Part shown: positions 1 through 8,501 of the stretch, piece by piece
Position numbering within the stretch: the stretch's first letter is position 1
Layout of the letters: each line of letters starts with the position of its first letter
Source of the DNA: JACOMS01 sp964352785
GTDB lineage: Bacteria; Pseudomonadota; Alphaproteobacteria; Caulobacterales; Maricaulaceae
Reading direction: 5' to 3'
Length of the DNA: 64,000 nucleotides
NCBI GenBank assembly: GCA_964352785.1
Contig: CAYGTI010000004.1
Span: forward strand, 62,001 to 126,000
Notes under the pieces: model-generated
What the model was told of the DNA's origin: nothing
Database searches by the model: none
The model's input: only the letters and a program-made list of their open reading frames with translations
Position numbers and translations under genes: made by a program

Positions 1-1664
1 GGGACATAGTCGACTTTGAAGTCTCGATTGCCTGAAATACCAACAATCCGTGCATCAGGCCCTTCGGCTGAGCCGCGCAGCGTAACGGTCTCAGTTCTAT
101 TAGCCCCGCTTTGAACATTTACTTTGAGGTTCCACGTTGTGTTGTAGCGGCCATGACCTGGCTGCCAATATCCGGCGCCGCTGCCGTCCCACATGGGATA
201 ATAGGCCCCGTTTTCATCTCTAACCGCGTCGATACTAACGGTCACATTATCAAACAGGTTTTGGTGATTAGAACCAGCATGCTGGTCGAGTACGGGGGTT
301 TTCGTCACGATAGCGTTTTGAAAAACACATTTTGTGGATTGTGTATTCAGGCTGAGCGAGTGAACCGCAGGGTTATAGGCCGTCAAGTTTTGAACCAACA
401 CATTATGCACATTTCCTGTATGAACAGTATAGTGAGCTCTTCGCTCACCTGTGGTTTGGATATTAGAGAGGGTCACATTTGCACTATTATAACTCAATAT
501 GCCTGTGTCACCATTGTGAATAGAGACATCCCGAACCCAGCCATTGAAAACGCTGGTGAGGTATATGGCATTATAACCGCGCTCAAGATGGTGCCCAAAA
601 GATGGAGAGTCTGGAAATGAAATGCGCAAATCTTCAATGCCGACAGTCTCAATGTGATCCCATACCGCAAATTGAGCGGGCAATGTCGCAGAAATATTGT
701 GGAGCAGTGGATCGCTGATTGTAACGTACTCGCCTTTGATGGCTAGAATTTTTGTTTTTTGACGTACCAAAGGACGGTCTTTAAAAGTCCAATGATGAGA
801 GCCAACCTTAAGGTCGGTCGCGCCGTACATTTCAGCGATCAGCGGTCCATCTTCGCCGTCTCTATTAAACCATTGCAATTCGATAACATCGCCTACTTTT
901 AAGGCGGCAGGGCTTGCGACTTTTATGTGGCGCGTTCCGGCTTTGCCTTCGAGGGCAGGGGACAAAACATCAATCTTCGGATCGTTTTCCTCAAGGTATG
1001 CGGCGGGCCGTGTCCCGTCTTTTTGTACCCAGATAAAACCGCCGCTCCAAGAGTATTCAGAAAATAGCGTATCGATATTATTATCTTTGTCGCGCTGACG
1101 CTTGTCATATTTCTTTAAATATTTTCGAATTTCATCCAGTGAACTGATGTGGTTCATCATGCTGAGAGGCCGGGGAAAATGAAGGATTGTCCCGCCGGTT
1201 CCGGCGCCCGCGCCGCGCAATACAATATCTCCGCGCGTGATTTTTAATATCTCAGACACAATGATTTTGCCTTTTGGAAGTTTCACGACAACGTTTCCGC
1301 TTGTTTTATGGGCCGCCTCAAGTGCTGCAAGTAAAGCTTTGGAATCGTCAAGGTCGTCATTTGGGATAACGCCGTAATCTGTCACGTCTATAGTTGTGCC
1401 TGCTAACGTTGGGATTGCGCCGACGCCGTGATTATATCCAGCATAGGAAAAATCAGGCAAGCGGTATTGGGCGCTAACCGATGTGTCTGTAAGTATTTTA
1501 ATGGGGTCGGCCGTTTGGGCCGCCGCGCTTGTAGGCAGAGCGGAAGAGGCGCAAACCATCAGGGCGCTCACTAATGCGCCAATCCTGATTAAGTGTGGAG
1601 TGGCCGCTTTTTCGCTAAGCTTATCTTGCACCACCGTCGTTGGGCGTTTTGTGTTGCCTGTCAT
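1..1664 (-). CDS. Secreted right-handed beta-helix protein, pectate-lyase-superfamily type (partial, runs off left edge)
   Basis: About 554 codons are open on the minus strand from an ATG at 1664 to the window edge; the C-terminus lies outside. The start follows AGGA with 8-base spacing, better than the in-frame ATG at 1679. The N-terminus has a basic stretch and a hydrophobic segment ending near ALPTSAAAQ, so it is probably exported. The next part reads TTIDVTDYGVIPNDD, the opening typical of Pectate_lyase_3-type beta-helix proteins, followed by many short N-, V- and T-rich strands (for example NVTLSNIQTTG, NVHNVLVQNLTAY). It diverges from the TonB receptor beside the alginate genes and shares the operator at 1771-1785, so I infer a polysaccharide lyase or hydrolase acting outside the cytoplasm. 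Substrate and catalytic residues cannot be assigned from the visible part. Confidence 0.8.
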   Translation of the reverse strand, partial: MTGNTKRPTTVVQDKLSEKAATPHLIRIGALVSALMVCASSALPTSAAAQTADPIKILTDTSVSAQYRLPDFSYAGYNHGVGAIPTLAGTTIDVTDYGVIPNDDLDDSKALLAALEAAHKTSGNVVVKLPKGKIIVSEILKITRGDIVLRGAGAGTGGTILHFPRPLSMMNHISSLDEIRKYLKKYDKRQRDKDNNIDTLFSEYSWSGGFIWVQKDGTRPAAYLEENDPKIDVLSPALEGKAGTRHIKVASPAALKVGDVIELQWFNRDGEDGPLIAEMYGATDLKVGSHHWTFKDRPLVRQKTKILAIKGEYVTISDPLLHNISATLPAQFAVWDHIETVGIEDLRISFPDSPSFGHHLERGYNAIYLTSVFNGWVRDVSIHNGDTGILSYNSANVTLSNIQTTGERRAHYTVHTGNVHNVLVQNLTAYNPAVHSLSLNTQSTKCVFQNAIVTKTPVLDQHAGSNHQNLFDNVTVSIDAVRDENGAYYPMWDGSGAGYWQPGHGRYNTTWNLKVNVQSGANRTETVTLRGSAEGPDARIVGISGNRDFKVDYV

Positions 1665-1770
1665 AATTGCGTTCCTCATTGACCGGAAAAGGGGTGCGCC
1701 GTCGGCCTCCTGCTTCTCTACTATCTAAATAGCTCTGTGACTATTCTACAACACTCAAAATTATAATTCA

Positions 1771-1785
1771 ATTGGTCATACCAAT
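1771..1785. promoter_or_regulatory. Putative GntR/FadR-type operator between divergent genes
   Basis: ATTGGTCATACCAAT is a perfect 6-3-6 inverted repeat. It matches the TGGTnnnACCA pattern known for FadR-subfamily GntR regulators. It lies between the beta-helix gene and the TonB receptor, just upstream of a TTGACA hexamer at 1812-1817. The likely binding protein is the GntR-FCD regulator encoded at 5319-6068. Confidence 0.65.
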
Positions 1786-1884
1786 ATAGGCAAATCGGTC
1801 AATTAAACAGGTTGACACATGAAATATTATTGGTTCTTTTAGCCTCAATTATAACGGATGCCTAAATTTCAGGGGAAATACAAT

Positions 1885-4800
1885 ATGTCCAAACTACTCA
1901 ATGACTCTCACGTGGATCATTTTTCAGCTAAATCAATTTTACGCGCTTCGCTCTTGCTGGGTGTCGGGCTTTCGACTTTGGCTCTGGCGAATACGGCTCT
2001 TGCCCAAGATGCAGGCGATGATGAAGTCGTTGTGACGGGCACGCGTCAAACTATTCAGGACGCAATTGCGCTTAAGCGTCAAAACACACAAGTCGTTGAC
2101 GGCCTATCTGCGGGCGAAATTGGCGATATTCCAGCGCTGTCAATCGGTGAAGCCCTTGAGACCATTACGGGCGTGGCCTCTCACCGTGAAAACGGCGGAG
2201 CAACAGAAGTTTCCATCCGGGGACTTGGGCCATATCTGTCGTCAACGACGATCAACGGCCGCTTGGTGGGTAACGGTTCGGGTGACCGCTCTGTCAACTT
2301 CTCTCAGTTCCCGTCTGAGCTTATGAACAAATTGGCTGTGTTTAAAACACAAGACGCTAGCCAGATCGAAGGCGGCGTTGCGGGGCAAATTCAGATTGAT
2401 ACGCTTAAGCCGCTTGATTACGGTAAGCGCCGCATACAGTTTGATATCAAGGGTAACGTCAATCCTGATCAGCTTAACCAAGAGGACACACAAGTTGGTG
2501 ATATCGGCTACCGCGGAACGCTTAGCTTTGTCGACCAGTTTGAAGTTAAGGGATTGGGCGATATCGGTATCTCTATCGGTGGTCAGCTTAGTAAAATTTC
2601 TCAACCCGAAGCCGAAATTCGCTCTACATCAAACTTTGAGGCATCAAGTTTTGCTTGTATTGTGCGGCGGAATAACGTGGACCCTTTGGGGATTGGCTTT
2701 AATAGTAACTCCATTGAAAGTAACACCGATTGTGAAGATTTTCGCGCGCCCAATAATTTGGGCGGAGACAATAATAATATTGGTGTTGTGACGCAAATTG
2801 AACCCACGGGTGATGCGCGTTTGGATGCGATTAGTTTTGGTGCGCCATTCGTTCTCGTTCCAAGCCAGCGACATTACCGTCAAAACGATTCGCAGGATAA
2901 GCGGGATGCTCTCTTTGGGGCGGTTCAGTGGCAGCCGAATGATCGTCTGGATGTCAATGTCGACGCTCAGTGGTCAGAGCGTATACAGTCAGAAGAGCGT
3001 AATGATTTGACTTTTAATGGCTGGAAGAGAAATGATAGTTCGCTGCCTGGCATTCCGGGCTTTGCGTCCAATCCCGCGTCTGTGGATTTGCTAGAATATA
3101 CGAGCTCCGGCGCGATTACGCGCGCCGTCACCGATAATACCATTGAGGTTCAGGGCGGTAATTGGCAGCGTGCTGAAACATTTATAGGCGGGGGCGTAAC
3201 CGGCTCTTATGAGGTCAGTGACCGCCTAACTGTATCCGCTGATGTCGCCTATTCAAAGGTTGAGCGCACCGAGCAGGCCGTAGAATTTCGTATTCAGTCT
3301 GATGCGACGCCGACGATTGAATATAATACGTCGTCTGGTATTCCGCTATACACGCTTTATGACGGAACGTTTGATGTTAACGATCATGATAATTACGTAG
3401 ATCGCCTGCGTGTGCGTATTGATAATGACTTGCAGCGTGAAAATTCGTTTACATCGGGCCGATTTGACGTTGACTATGATCTCAACAAGAGCATTTTCAC
3501 CAATCTCCAAGCGGGAATGCGCTATGCTTCGCAAGAGTACATATCCACACCTGGCGGAGCTGAGGGTAGTAGCCCGCTCCTAAATGACCGTGGTCGTTTT
3601 TCTTTTGAAATTGAAAATGACGGCGAGTTGACTGTTAACAACCAGGAGATTCTTGATGATGCTAATGAAAATGCCAATAACCCTGGGTTCGCTCAGCAGT
3701 TGGCGTTACAGAACGATCTAATCGATATAATTGCATCTACCAACCAAGCGTGCCGGGGGGCATTTCCTGAAACCGATTTTCTATCAAATCTTCGTGGTGA
3801 CAACGATCTTGTAACAAATGTCGATTCCAGCGGTAATGTTATTGGTTCTACGAGCTCTTGGGGTGTTTTTGACGCACAGTGTGTGGCTGACACATCTATC
3901 AATGCTTTGAATGGAATTCTGGCGGCTATTAATGCATATTCCTTAAATCCGGATTCTCGCGAGAATAGTTTTGGAGCGGCTTTAAATTCGTTCTCAACTG
4001 GTATTCCAGGCCTTATTCGGGATAATGACCGCACAACGAATGTCCAAGAAGACACGCTCGCCTTTTACGCTATGGCTAATTATGAAACAGCATTTGATGG
4101 TCTTCCTCTGCGGGGTAATGTGGGTTTACGTGTGGTGAATACAGAAGTCACGTCCAGTAGCTTTCGTCAGGACTATGCGATTACGGAAAGCGGCGGTGAA
4201 TTTACCATTGCTGCTGTTGGTGCGCCTGTTCCGGTGAGTACAAAATCTGACTATACAAATGTCCTGCCGAGCCTGACTGCTATCCTTGATTTGTCTGATA
4301 ATCAGTTGCTTCGTTTTGGCGCCTTCCGGGCCATCTCCCGGGCTGACCCGGCCGATTTGGGCTTTAGCCGTAGCTTTGATACTCAAAATGATGATGGGAA
4401 TGGTAACCCTATAACAAATCGGAATGATCTGCTTGTTCTTGAGAGCGCGTCTGGTAGCCCGGCCATTGGACCGCTAACCTCTTGGAATGTCGACCTTGGC
4501 TTTGAATGGTACCCTAACGAAGATTCTATTTTCGCTATCAGTACATATTATAAGCAGTTTGCCGGTGGTTTCCAAAATGTGATTCAAAATGAAACCTTTA
4601 ATGTTGACGGCCAGGATATTACCCTTCCGGTCAGCGGGCTTCAGGAAGTTACTGACGAGAAAAGCGGCTTATTTGGTGTTGAGATTACGGGCTCGCACCG
4701 TTTCAGCTATTTGCCGGGTTATCTCAGCGGTCTTGGCGTGAAAGCCAGCTATAACCATGTGACCTCCGATTTTGAGTTTGAAGATAGTTTATATGGTGAC

Positions 4801-5187
4801 CGCTTTACGCGTCAGCTTGATGGCACGGTCGTTCAAACTCACGAAGGCATCGTAGCGCCGGGCGGTCTTCCGGGGCTTTCCGAAAATGTATTCAGCGGGA
4901 CGGTCTATTACCAAATTGGCGGACTGGATCTCTCCGCTATATATAAATACCGTGATAACTACTTCCAGCCTGCGACGTCTAACGGAACACGATTGCGTTA
5001 CATTGGTGATGTTGGTGTTTTGGAGGCGCGCGCGTCTTACAAAATAAATGATAACTTCCGCGTGTCTGTAGAGGCCATCAACCTATTAGATGCTGAGAAA
5101 GAACAATTCCAGTGGGTAGAAGATAACCAATATGAGGTTAACTCCTACGGACCGCGTATCTTCTTTGGACTACGTGGCCGCTTCTAG
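1885..5187 (+). CDS. TonB-dependent outer-membrane receptor, Caulobacter/Xanthomonas carbohydrate type
   Basis: About 1100 residues. I prefer the ATG at 1885 because AGGGGA sits 8 bases upstream; an in-frame ATG at 1858 has no such site. A signal peptide ends near NTALAQ and is followed by the TonB-box-like DDEVVVTGTR. The plug reads DIPALSIGEALETITGV and VSIRGLGPYLSSTTINGR. A long beta-barrel with alternating polar and hydrophobic strands ends in the aromatic RIFFGLRGRF. Length and plug wording match the large TIGR01782-type receptors of Caulobacter and Xanthomonas, which often import oligosaccharides. With PL6, PL17 and uronate genes downstream, I infer uptake of alginate oligosaccharides into the periplasm. 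A strong hairpin terminator follows the stop codon. Confidence 0.93.
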   Translation: MSKLLNDSHVDHFSAKSILRASLLLGVGLSTLALANTALAQDAGDDEVVVTGTRQTIQDAIALKRQNTQVVDGLSAGEIGDIPALSIGEALETITGVASHRENGGATEVSIRGLGPYLSSTTINGRLVGNGSGDRSVNFSQFPSELMNKLAVFKTQDASQIEGGVAGQIQIDTLKPLDYGKRRIQFDIKGNVNPDQLNQEDTQVGDIGYRGTLSFVDQFEVKGLGDIGISIGGQLSKISQPEAEIRSTSNFEASSFACIVRRNNVDPLGIGFNSNSIESNTDCEDFRAPNNLGGDNNNIGVVTQIEPTGDARLDAISFGAPFVLVPSQRHYRQNDSQDKRDALFGAVQWQPNDRLDVNVDAQWSERIQSEERNDLTFNGWKRNDSSLPGIPGFASNPASVDLLEYTSSGAITRAVTDNTIEVQGGNWQRAETFIGGGVTGSYEVSDRLTVSADVAYSKVERTEQAVEFRIQSDATPTIEYNTSSGIPLYTLYDGTFDVNDHDNYVDRLRVRIDNDLQRENSFTSGRFDVDYDLNKSIFTNLQAGMRYASQEYISTPGGAEGSSPLLNDRGRFSFEIENDGELTVNNQEILDDANENANNPGFAQQLALQNDLIDIIASTNQACRGAFPETDFLSNLRGDNDLVTNVDSSGNVIGSTSSWGVFDAQCVADTSINALNGILAAINAYSLNPDSRENSFGAALNSFSTGIPGLIRDNDRTTNVQEDTLAFYAMANYETAFDGLPLRGNVGLRVVNTEVTSSSFRQDYAITESGGEFTIAAVGAPVPVSTKSDYTNVLPSLTAILDLSDNQLLRFGAFRAISRADPADLGFSRSFDTQNDDGNGNPITNRNDLLVLESASGSPAIGPLTSWNVDLGFEWYPNEDSIFAISTYYKQFAGGFQNVIQNETFNVDGQDITLPVSGLQEVTDEKSGLFGVEITGSHRFSYLPGYLSGLGVKASYNHVTSDFEFEDSLYGDRFTRQLDGTVVQTHEGIVAPGGLPGLSENVFSGTVYYQIGGLDLSAIYKYRDNYFQPATSNGTRLRYIGDVGVLEARASYKINDNFRVSVEAINLLDAEKEQFQWVEDNQYEVNSYGPRIFFGLRGRF

Positions 5188-5214
5188 GATTTTCTAGAGT
5201 TGGCTTAGGGTTTG

Positions 5215-5248
5215 GCACGGCATTCCTTCTGGGGTGCCGTGCTTTTTT
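5215..5248 (+). terminator. Rho-independent terminator after the TonB receptor
   Basis: GCACGGCA (5215-5222) pairs perfectly with TGCCGTGC (5235-5242) across a 12-base loop, and six T residues follow. It begins 27 bases after the receptor stop codon, separating the receptor transcript from the gntR gene. Confidence 0.88.
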
Positions 5249-5257
5249 ATTTCAGAA

Positions 5258-5297
5258 ATTGGTCTGGACATTTGGGGGTTTTTTGCCATATTGGTAT
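5258..5297. promoter_or_regulatory. GntR operator-like half-sites upstream of the regulator gene
   Basis: ATTGGTCTGGACA starts at 5258 and ATTGGTAT at 5290. Both carry one ATTGGT half of the palindrome at 1771-1785 with a poor second half. They lie just before the gntR start and may mediate autoregulation. The evidence is half-site similarity only. Confidence 0.35.
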
Positions 5298-5318
5298 AGA
5301 TAAAATCTGGGAGGGATC

Positions 5319-6068
5319 GTGGCCGATCAACGCTTATATCACAAAGTCGCCAATCAGATATTAGAGCTGATTGATTCTGGCGTATTTCCGCCCGGAAGCC
5401 GTCTTCCCGGTGAGCGGGATCTGGCCGAAAAATTTGGTGTTAGCCGTGTGTCTATCCGGGAGGCTGAGATAGCTTTGCAGGCTCAGGGGCGTATCGACAT
5501 TAGGGTAGGATCCGGGGCCTATGTTTTGGACGGGGCGGGGCAGCTTGGGCGCGGCTTGCCAAAGGTCGGGCCCTTTGAGCTCACCGAAGCGCGTGCTTTG
5601 TTTGAGGCGGAATCGGCGGGTTTGGCGGCGTCTATTATTACGGATGAAACCTTGGAAGAGCTCGAGGGTTATGTACAGGTCATGACAGGCAAGGGGGGGC
5701 AGGATGGACTTCAGCTCGAGGAGGCAGACAGGCTCTTTCATTTAACCATCGCGCGTGCAACGAACAATGCAGCGATTATTTATACGATCGAAAACATGTG
5801 GAAAATGCGTTCTGTGGCCATGGAGGTTCAAACCGTCTATGAGTCCGTCTGTCATAAAGATAATAATCTTTTGGAAAAAGAGCATCGCCGGATTTTAGAG
5901 GCTCTGCGAGCGCGAGATACCGCCGCGGCAAGAACAGCCATGCGCGCTCATTTTACCCGGATGATTGAGGCTTTGTTGGTCGCGTCCGAGGAGAAGGCGT
6001 ACCGCGAGGTTAAGCGCCAAGCGTCTGAAAGTCGGTCTCGTTTCTTATTGAGCGCGCAAATTAAGTAG
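5319..6068 (+). CDS. GntR-family transcriptional regulator, FadR/FCD subfamily
   Basis: 249 residues from a GTG start preceded by GGGAGGG. Residues about 8-70 form a winged helix-turn-helix (PPGSRLPGERDLAEKFGVSR, then SIREAEIALQAQGRIDIR). The C-terminal part is an all-helical FCD ligand domain. It retains the D and H of DRLFHLTIARAT, the H of EHRRILEAL and the H of RAHFTRM, the acidic/histidine set that binds a metal in FCD proteins. FadR-type regulators often sense sugar acids. Given its position among alginate and KDG genes, I infer a repressor released by an unsaturated uronate or 2-keto-3-deoxygluconate. Candidate operators lie at 1771-1785, upstream of this gene and at 6104-6147. Confidence 0.92.
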   Translation: MADQRLYHKVANQILELIDSGVFPPGSRLPGERDLAEKFGVSRVSIREAEIALQAQGRIDIRVGSGAYVLDGAGQLGRGLPKVGPFELTEARALFEAESAGLAASIITDETLEELEGYVQVMTGKGGQDGLQLEEADRLFHLTIARATNNAAIIYTIENMWKMRSVAMEVQTVYESVCHKDNNLLEKEHRRILEALRARDTAAARTAMRAHFTRMIEALLVASEEKAYREVKRQASESRSRFLLSAQIK

Positions 6069-6103
6069 ATTTGTGGCGTTTATTGGCTGTCTCAAAATCT
6101 TTC

Positions 6104-6147
6104 ATACCAATGCAATGAAATTGGTCTTATATATTGGTTGACAATAT
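6104..6147. promoter_or_regulatory. Operator-rich region upstream of the PL6-led operon
   Basis: The segment holds ACCAAT (6106-6111), ATTGGT (6120-6125) and the inverted repeat ATATTG-5-CAATAT (6131-6147), which includes another ATTGGT. These repeat the half-sites of the operator at 1771-1785. It lies in the 174-base gap between gntR and the PL6 gene, so it is the likely control region of the degradation operon. Confidence 0.45.
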
Positions 6148-6242
6148 TGGATCAATTGCTGATATTTCACCCATAAAATAATATTTGGCTGAGTCTGAAT
6201 GGGGATCATTATCACAACAATATATACAGAAAAGCTGGCTCG

Positions 6243-8501
6243 ATGAGGTTTGGTGTAAGCGTTGGCGTTAATGCGTTTATTGCGTTGGCATCGCTACTTG
6301 TTTTGAGCGCGGGTGATGCTGCTGCAGAGGAGTATTTGGTTGCAAATCAAAAGGCCTACAAGAACGCTGTAAGCCAGGCTAAGGCTGGTGATGTCATTAA
6401 GCTTGCCAATGGGACGTGGCGTGATTTCGAAATCATGTTCATGGGTCAGGGGAAAAAAGATAACCCCATTCGATTAACCGCCGAAACCAAAGGTAAGGTC
6501 ATTTTATCGGGTCAATCAAATTTGAGGTTGGCGGGCGAATATCTTGAGGTCTCAGGGCTTGTTTTCAGGGACGGTTATACGCCGACAAGCGAGGTTATAT
6601 CTTTTCGTCGCAATTCCAAAGAGATGGCGAATAATTCCCGTATTACGCAAACTGTTATTGATAATTACAATCAGCCCGAGCGCCAAGAGGTTGATTTTTG
6701 GGTCATGATGTATGGCAAAAACAACCGATTTGATCACAATCATTTGGTTGGCAAGCGAAACAAGGGCGTCACTATGGCTGTTCGCCTCAATACCGAGGCG
6801 AGCCAGGAAAACTATCACCGCATCGATCATAACTATTTCGGGCCACGGCCAATCCTGGGTTCAAATGGCGGTGAGACCCTGCGCATTGGGACAAGCCATT
6901 ACTCCCGTACAGATTCCTACACTGTTGTTGAAAATAATTATTTTGACCGCTGTGATGGCGAGCTTGAAATCATTTCTAATAAGTCTGGTCGAAATAGTTT
7001 TCTCAATAACACATTTTATCAGTCACGCGGTACGCTCACTATGCGTCACGGGAATAATAACCTTGTTGAGGGAAATGTCTTTTTTGGAAATGAGGCGGAT
7101 CACACAGGCGGCATTCGTGTGATCAATGCCGGGCAAACCATCCGCAATAATTATATGGAGGGACTTAAGGGGACGCGTTTCGGCGGTGCGCTTGTGGTCA
7201 TGAACGGCGTGCCCAACGGGCCCATCAATCGTTATGATCCGGTCAAAAATGCCCTCATCGAAAACAACACCCTAATCAATAGTGATAATGTGCAATTAGG
7301 CGCGGGAAGCGATGATGAACGTAGCGGCGTGCCATCAGATAGCCGTTTTGAAAACAACTTGATTGTTAATGCCGATGGGCGCGATGTCTTCACCGTTTAT
7401 GATGATATGTCGGGTATTGATTTTAAGGATAATATTTTAGGGTCTATGGACCCGCCGGAATTTGCAAACGGTTTTGAACGGGCATCGGTTGAGTTGACCC
7501 GTGCAGAAAATGGGCTTTTATATCCAAATTCTGACATGAGTGCGGGTGTTTCTCGCAGCCTCAAAGTCACGACAAAGGACATGACGGGTGTGCCTTGGTA
7601 TCCCAAGGCCGAGCCTACCGTACCGTTTCAGTCTGGCATCGCGACGGCAGTAACTCCCGAAGAAGGCGGTCTTTTTGCTGCCGTTCAGGCTGCTGGCGCA
7701 GGTGATACATTGCTTTTGAAGGGCGGCACATATGTGGTCAGAAAGTTTCTAAAACTAGATAAACCGCTTACGATCAAGGCTGCGGGTGATGTAAATTTAA
7801 GTTTTGAGCGCTCGGCTCTTTTTGAAATTTTAGACGGCGGTAGCTTGCAGATTATAGGGTTAAGTCTTTCAGGCAAAGATGCGCCGGATAATGCAGGTAA
7901 CTCGGTTATTCGCACGTCTCCTTATTCAATGCTACAAAATTACCGCCTTGAGATCATTGATACTGCGTTCGTTGAAATGGACGTCAATCATTCTTTTAAT
8001 ATTGTCACTGCGGCCAAGGGGACGTTTGCTGACAATATTCTCATTCAAGACTCTTCTTTCAGCGATGTGACGGGCGCTATTCTTCGACTGGATAAAGAAA
8101 TCGATGATTATGGTATTTATAATGCTGAATATTTGACCATTACAGGCTCTCGCTTTGAAAATGTTCAGGGGGCCTTGGTCGATTATTACCGGGGCGGAAC
8201 GGATGAGAGCACGTTTGGACCGCATTTTACATTGAAAAATTCCGTACTTAATAATGTCGGTGAGGGTAAGCGTAACAAGTCCAAAGCCTCAATCCATCTT
8301 CACGGCGTACAGGTCACGCACATGTCTGAAAATACGTTCAAAGAAAGCCAGCCGTTTTTAATAAACCACACTGTAGGAGAGCCAAAAACACGGATAGATG
8401 GCAATATTTTTGATCAAACGCCAGCGCCTTTTGTGTTCGAGCTCAATAGCGGGTTGCCGTCTACAGCCATTATTGAAAACAATTCCGGGTTAAATCAATA
8501 A
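6243..8501 (+). CDS. PL6 family alginate lyase, secreted, two-domain beta-helix
   Basis: 752 residues with a signal peptide (hydrophobic residues 10-25, cleavage near DAAAEE). Residues about 30-420 are the N-terminal PL6 (chondroitinase-B-like) beta-helix. NKSGRNSF provides Lys247 and TLTMRHGN provides Arg268, the Lys/Arg catalytic pair with the 21-residue spacing seen in characterised PL6 enzymes. The acidic stretch DGELEII just before (Glu240, Glu242) fits the calcium site. A second beta-helix covers about 470-750, as in AlyGC-type two-domain lyases. It would cut alginate by beta-elimination, giving unsaturated 4-deoxy-uronates. The stop codon overlaps the PL17 start by one base. Whether it is endo- or exo-acting, or prefers guluronate, cannot be told from sequence. 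Confidence 0.93.
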   Translation: MRFGVSVGVNAFIALASLLVLSAGDAAAEEYLVANQKAYKNAVSQAKAGDVIKLANGTWRDFEIMFMGQGKKDNPIRLTAETKGKVILSGQSNLRLAGEYLEVSGLVFRDGYTPTSEVISFRRNSKEMANNSRITQTVIDNYNQPERQEVDFWVMMYGKNNRFDHNHLVGKRNKGVTMAVRLNTEASQENYHRIDHNYFGPRPILGSNGGETLRIGTSHYSRTDSYTVVENNYFDRCDGELEIISNKSGRNSFLNNTFYQSRGTLTMRHGNNNLVEGNVFFGNEADHTGGIRVINAGQTIRNNYMEGLKGTRFGGALVVMNGVPNGPINRYDPVKNALIENNTLINSDNVQLGAGSDDERSGVPSDSRFENNLIVNADGRDVFTVYDDMSGIDFKDNILGSMDPPEFANGFERASVELTRAENGLLYPNSDMSAGVSRSLKVTTKDMTGVPWYPKAEPTVPFQSGIATAVTPEEGGLFAAVQAAGAGDTLLLKGGTYVVRKFLKLDKPLTIKAAGDVNLSFERSALFEILDGGSLQIIGLSLSGKDAPDNAGNSVIRTSPYSMLQNYRLEIIDTAFVEMDVNHSFNIVTAAKGTFADNILIQDSSFSDVTGAILRLDKEIDDYGIYNAEYLTITGSRFENVQGALVDYYRGGTDESTFGPHFTLKNSVLNNVGEGKRNKSKASIHLHGVQVTHMSENTFKESQPFLINHTVGEPKTRIDGNIFDQTPAPFVFELNSGLPSTAIIENNSGLNQ

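Noticed and set aside
111..620. A 169-codon plus-strand open frame at the left edge
   Set aside because: It lies antisense to the continuous minus-strand beta-helix gene, has no ribosome-binding site and no recognisable protein features.
1858..1884. ATG at 1858 as the TonB receptor start
   Set aside because: It has no SD, while the ATG at 1885 has AGGGGA at good spacing and leaves a complete signal peptide.
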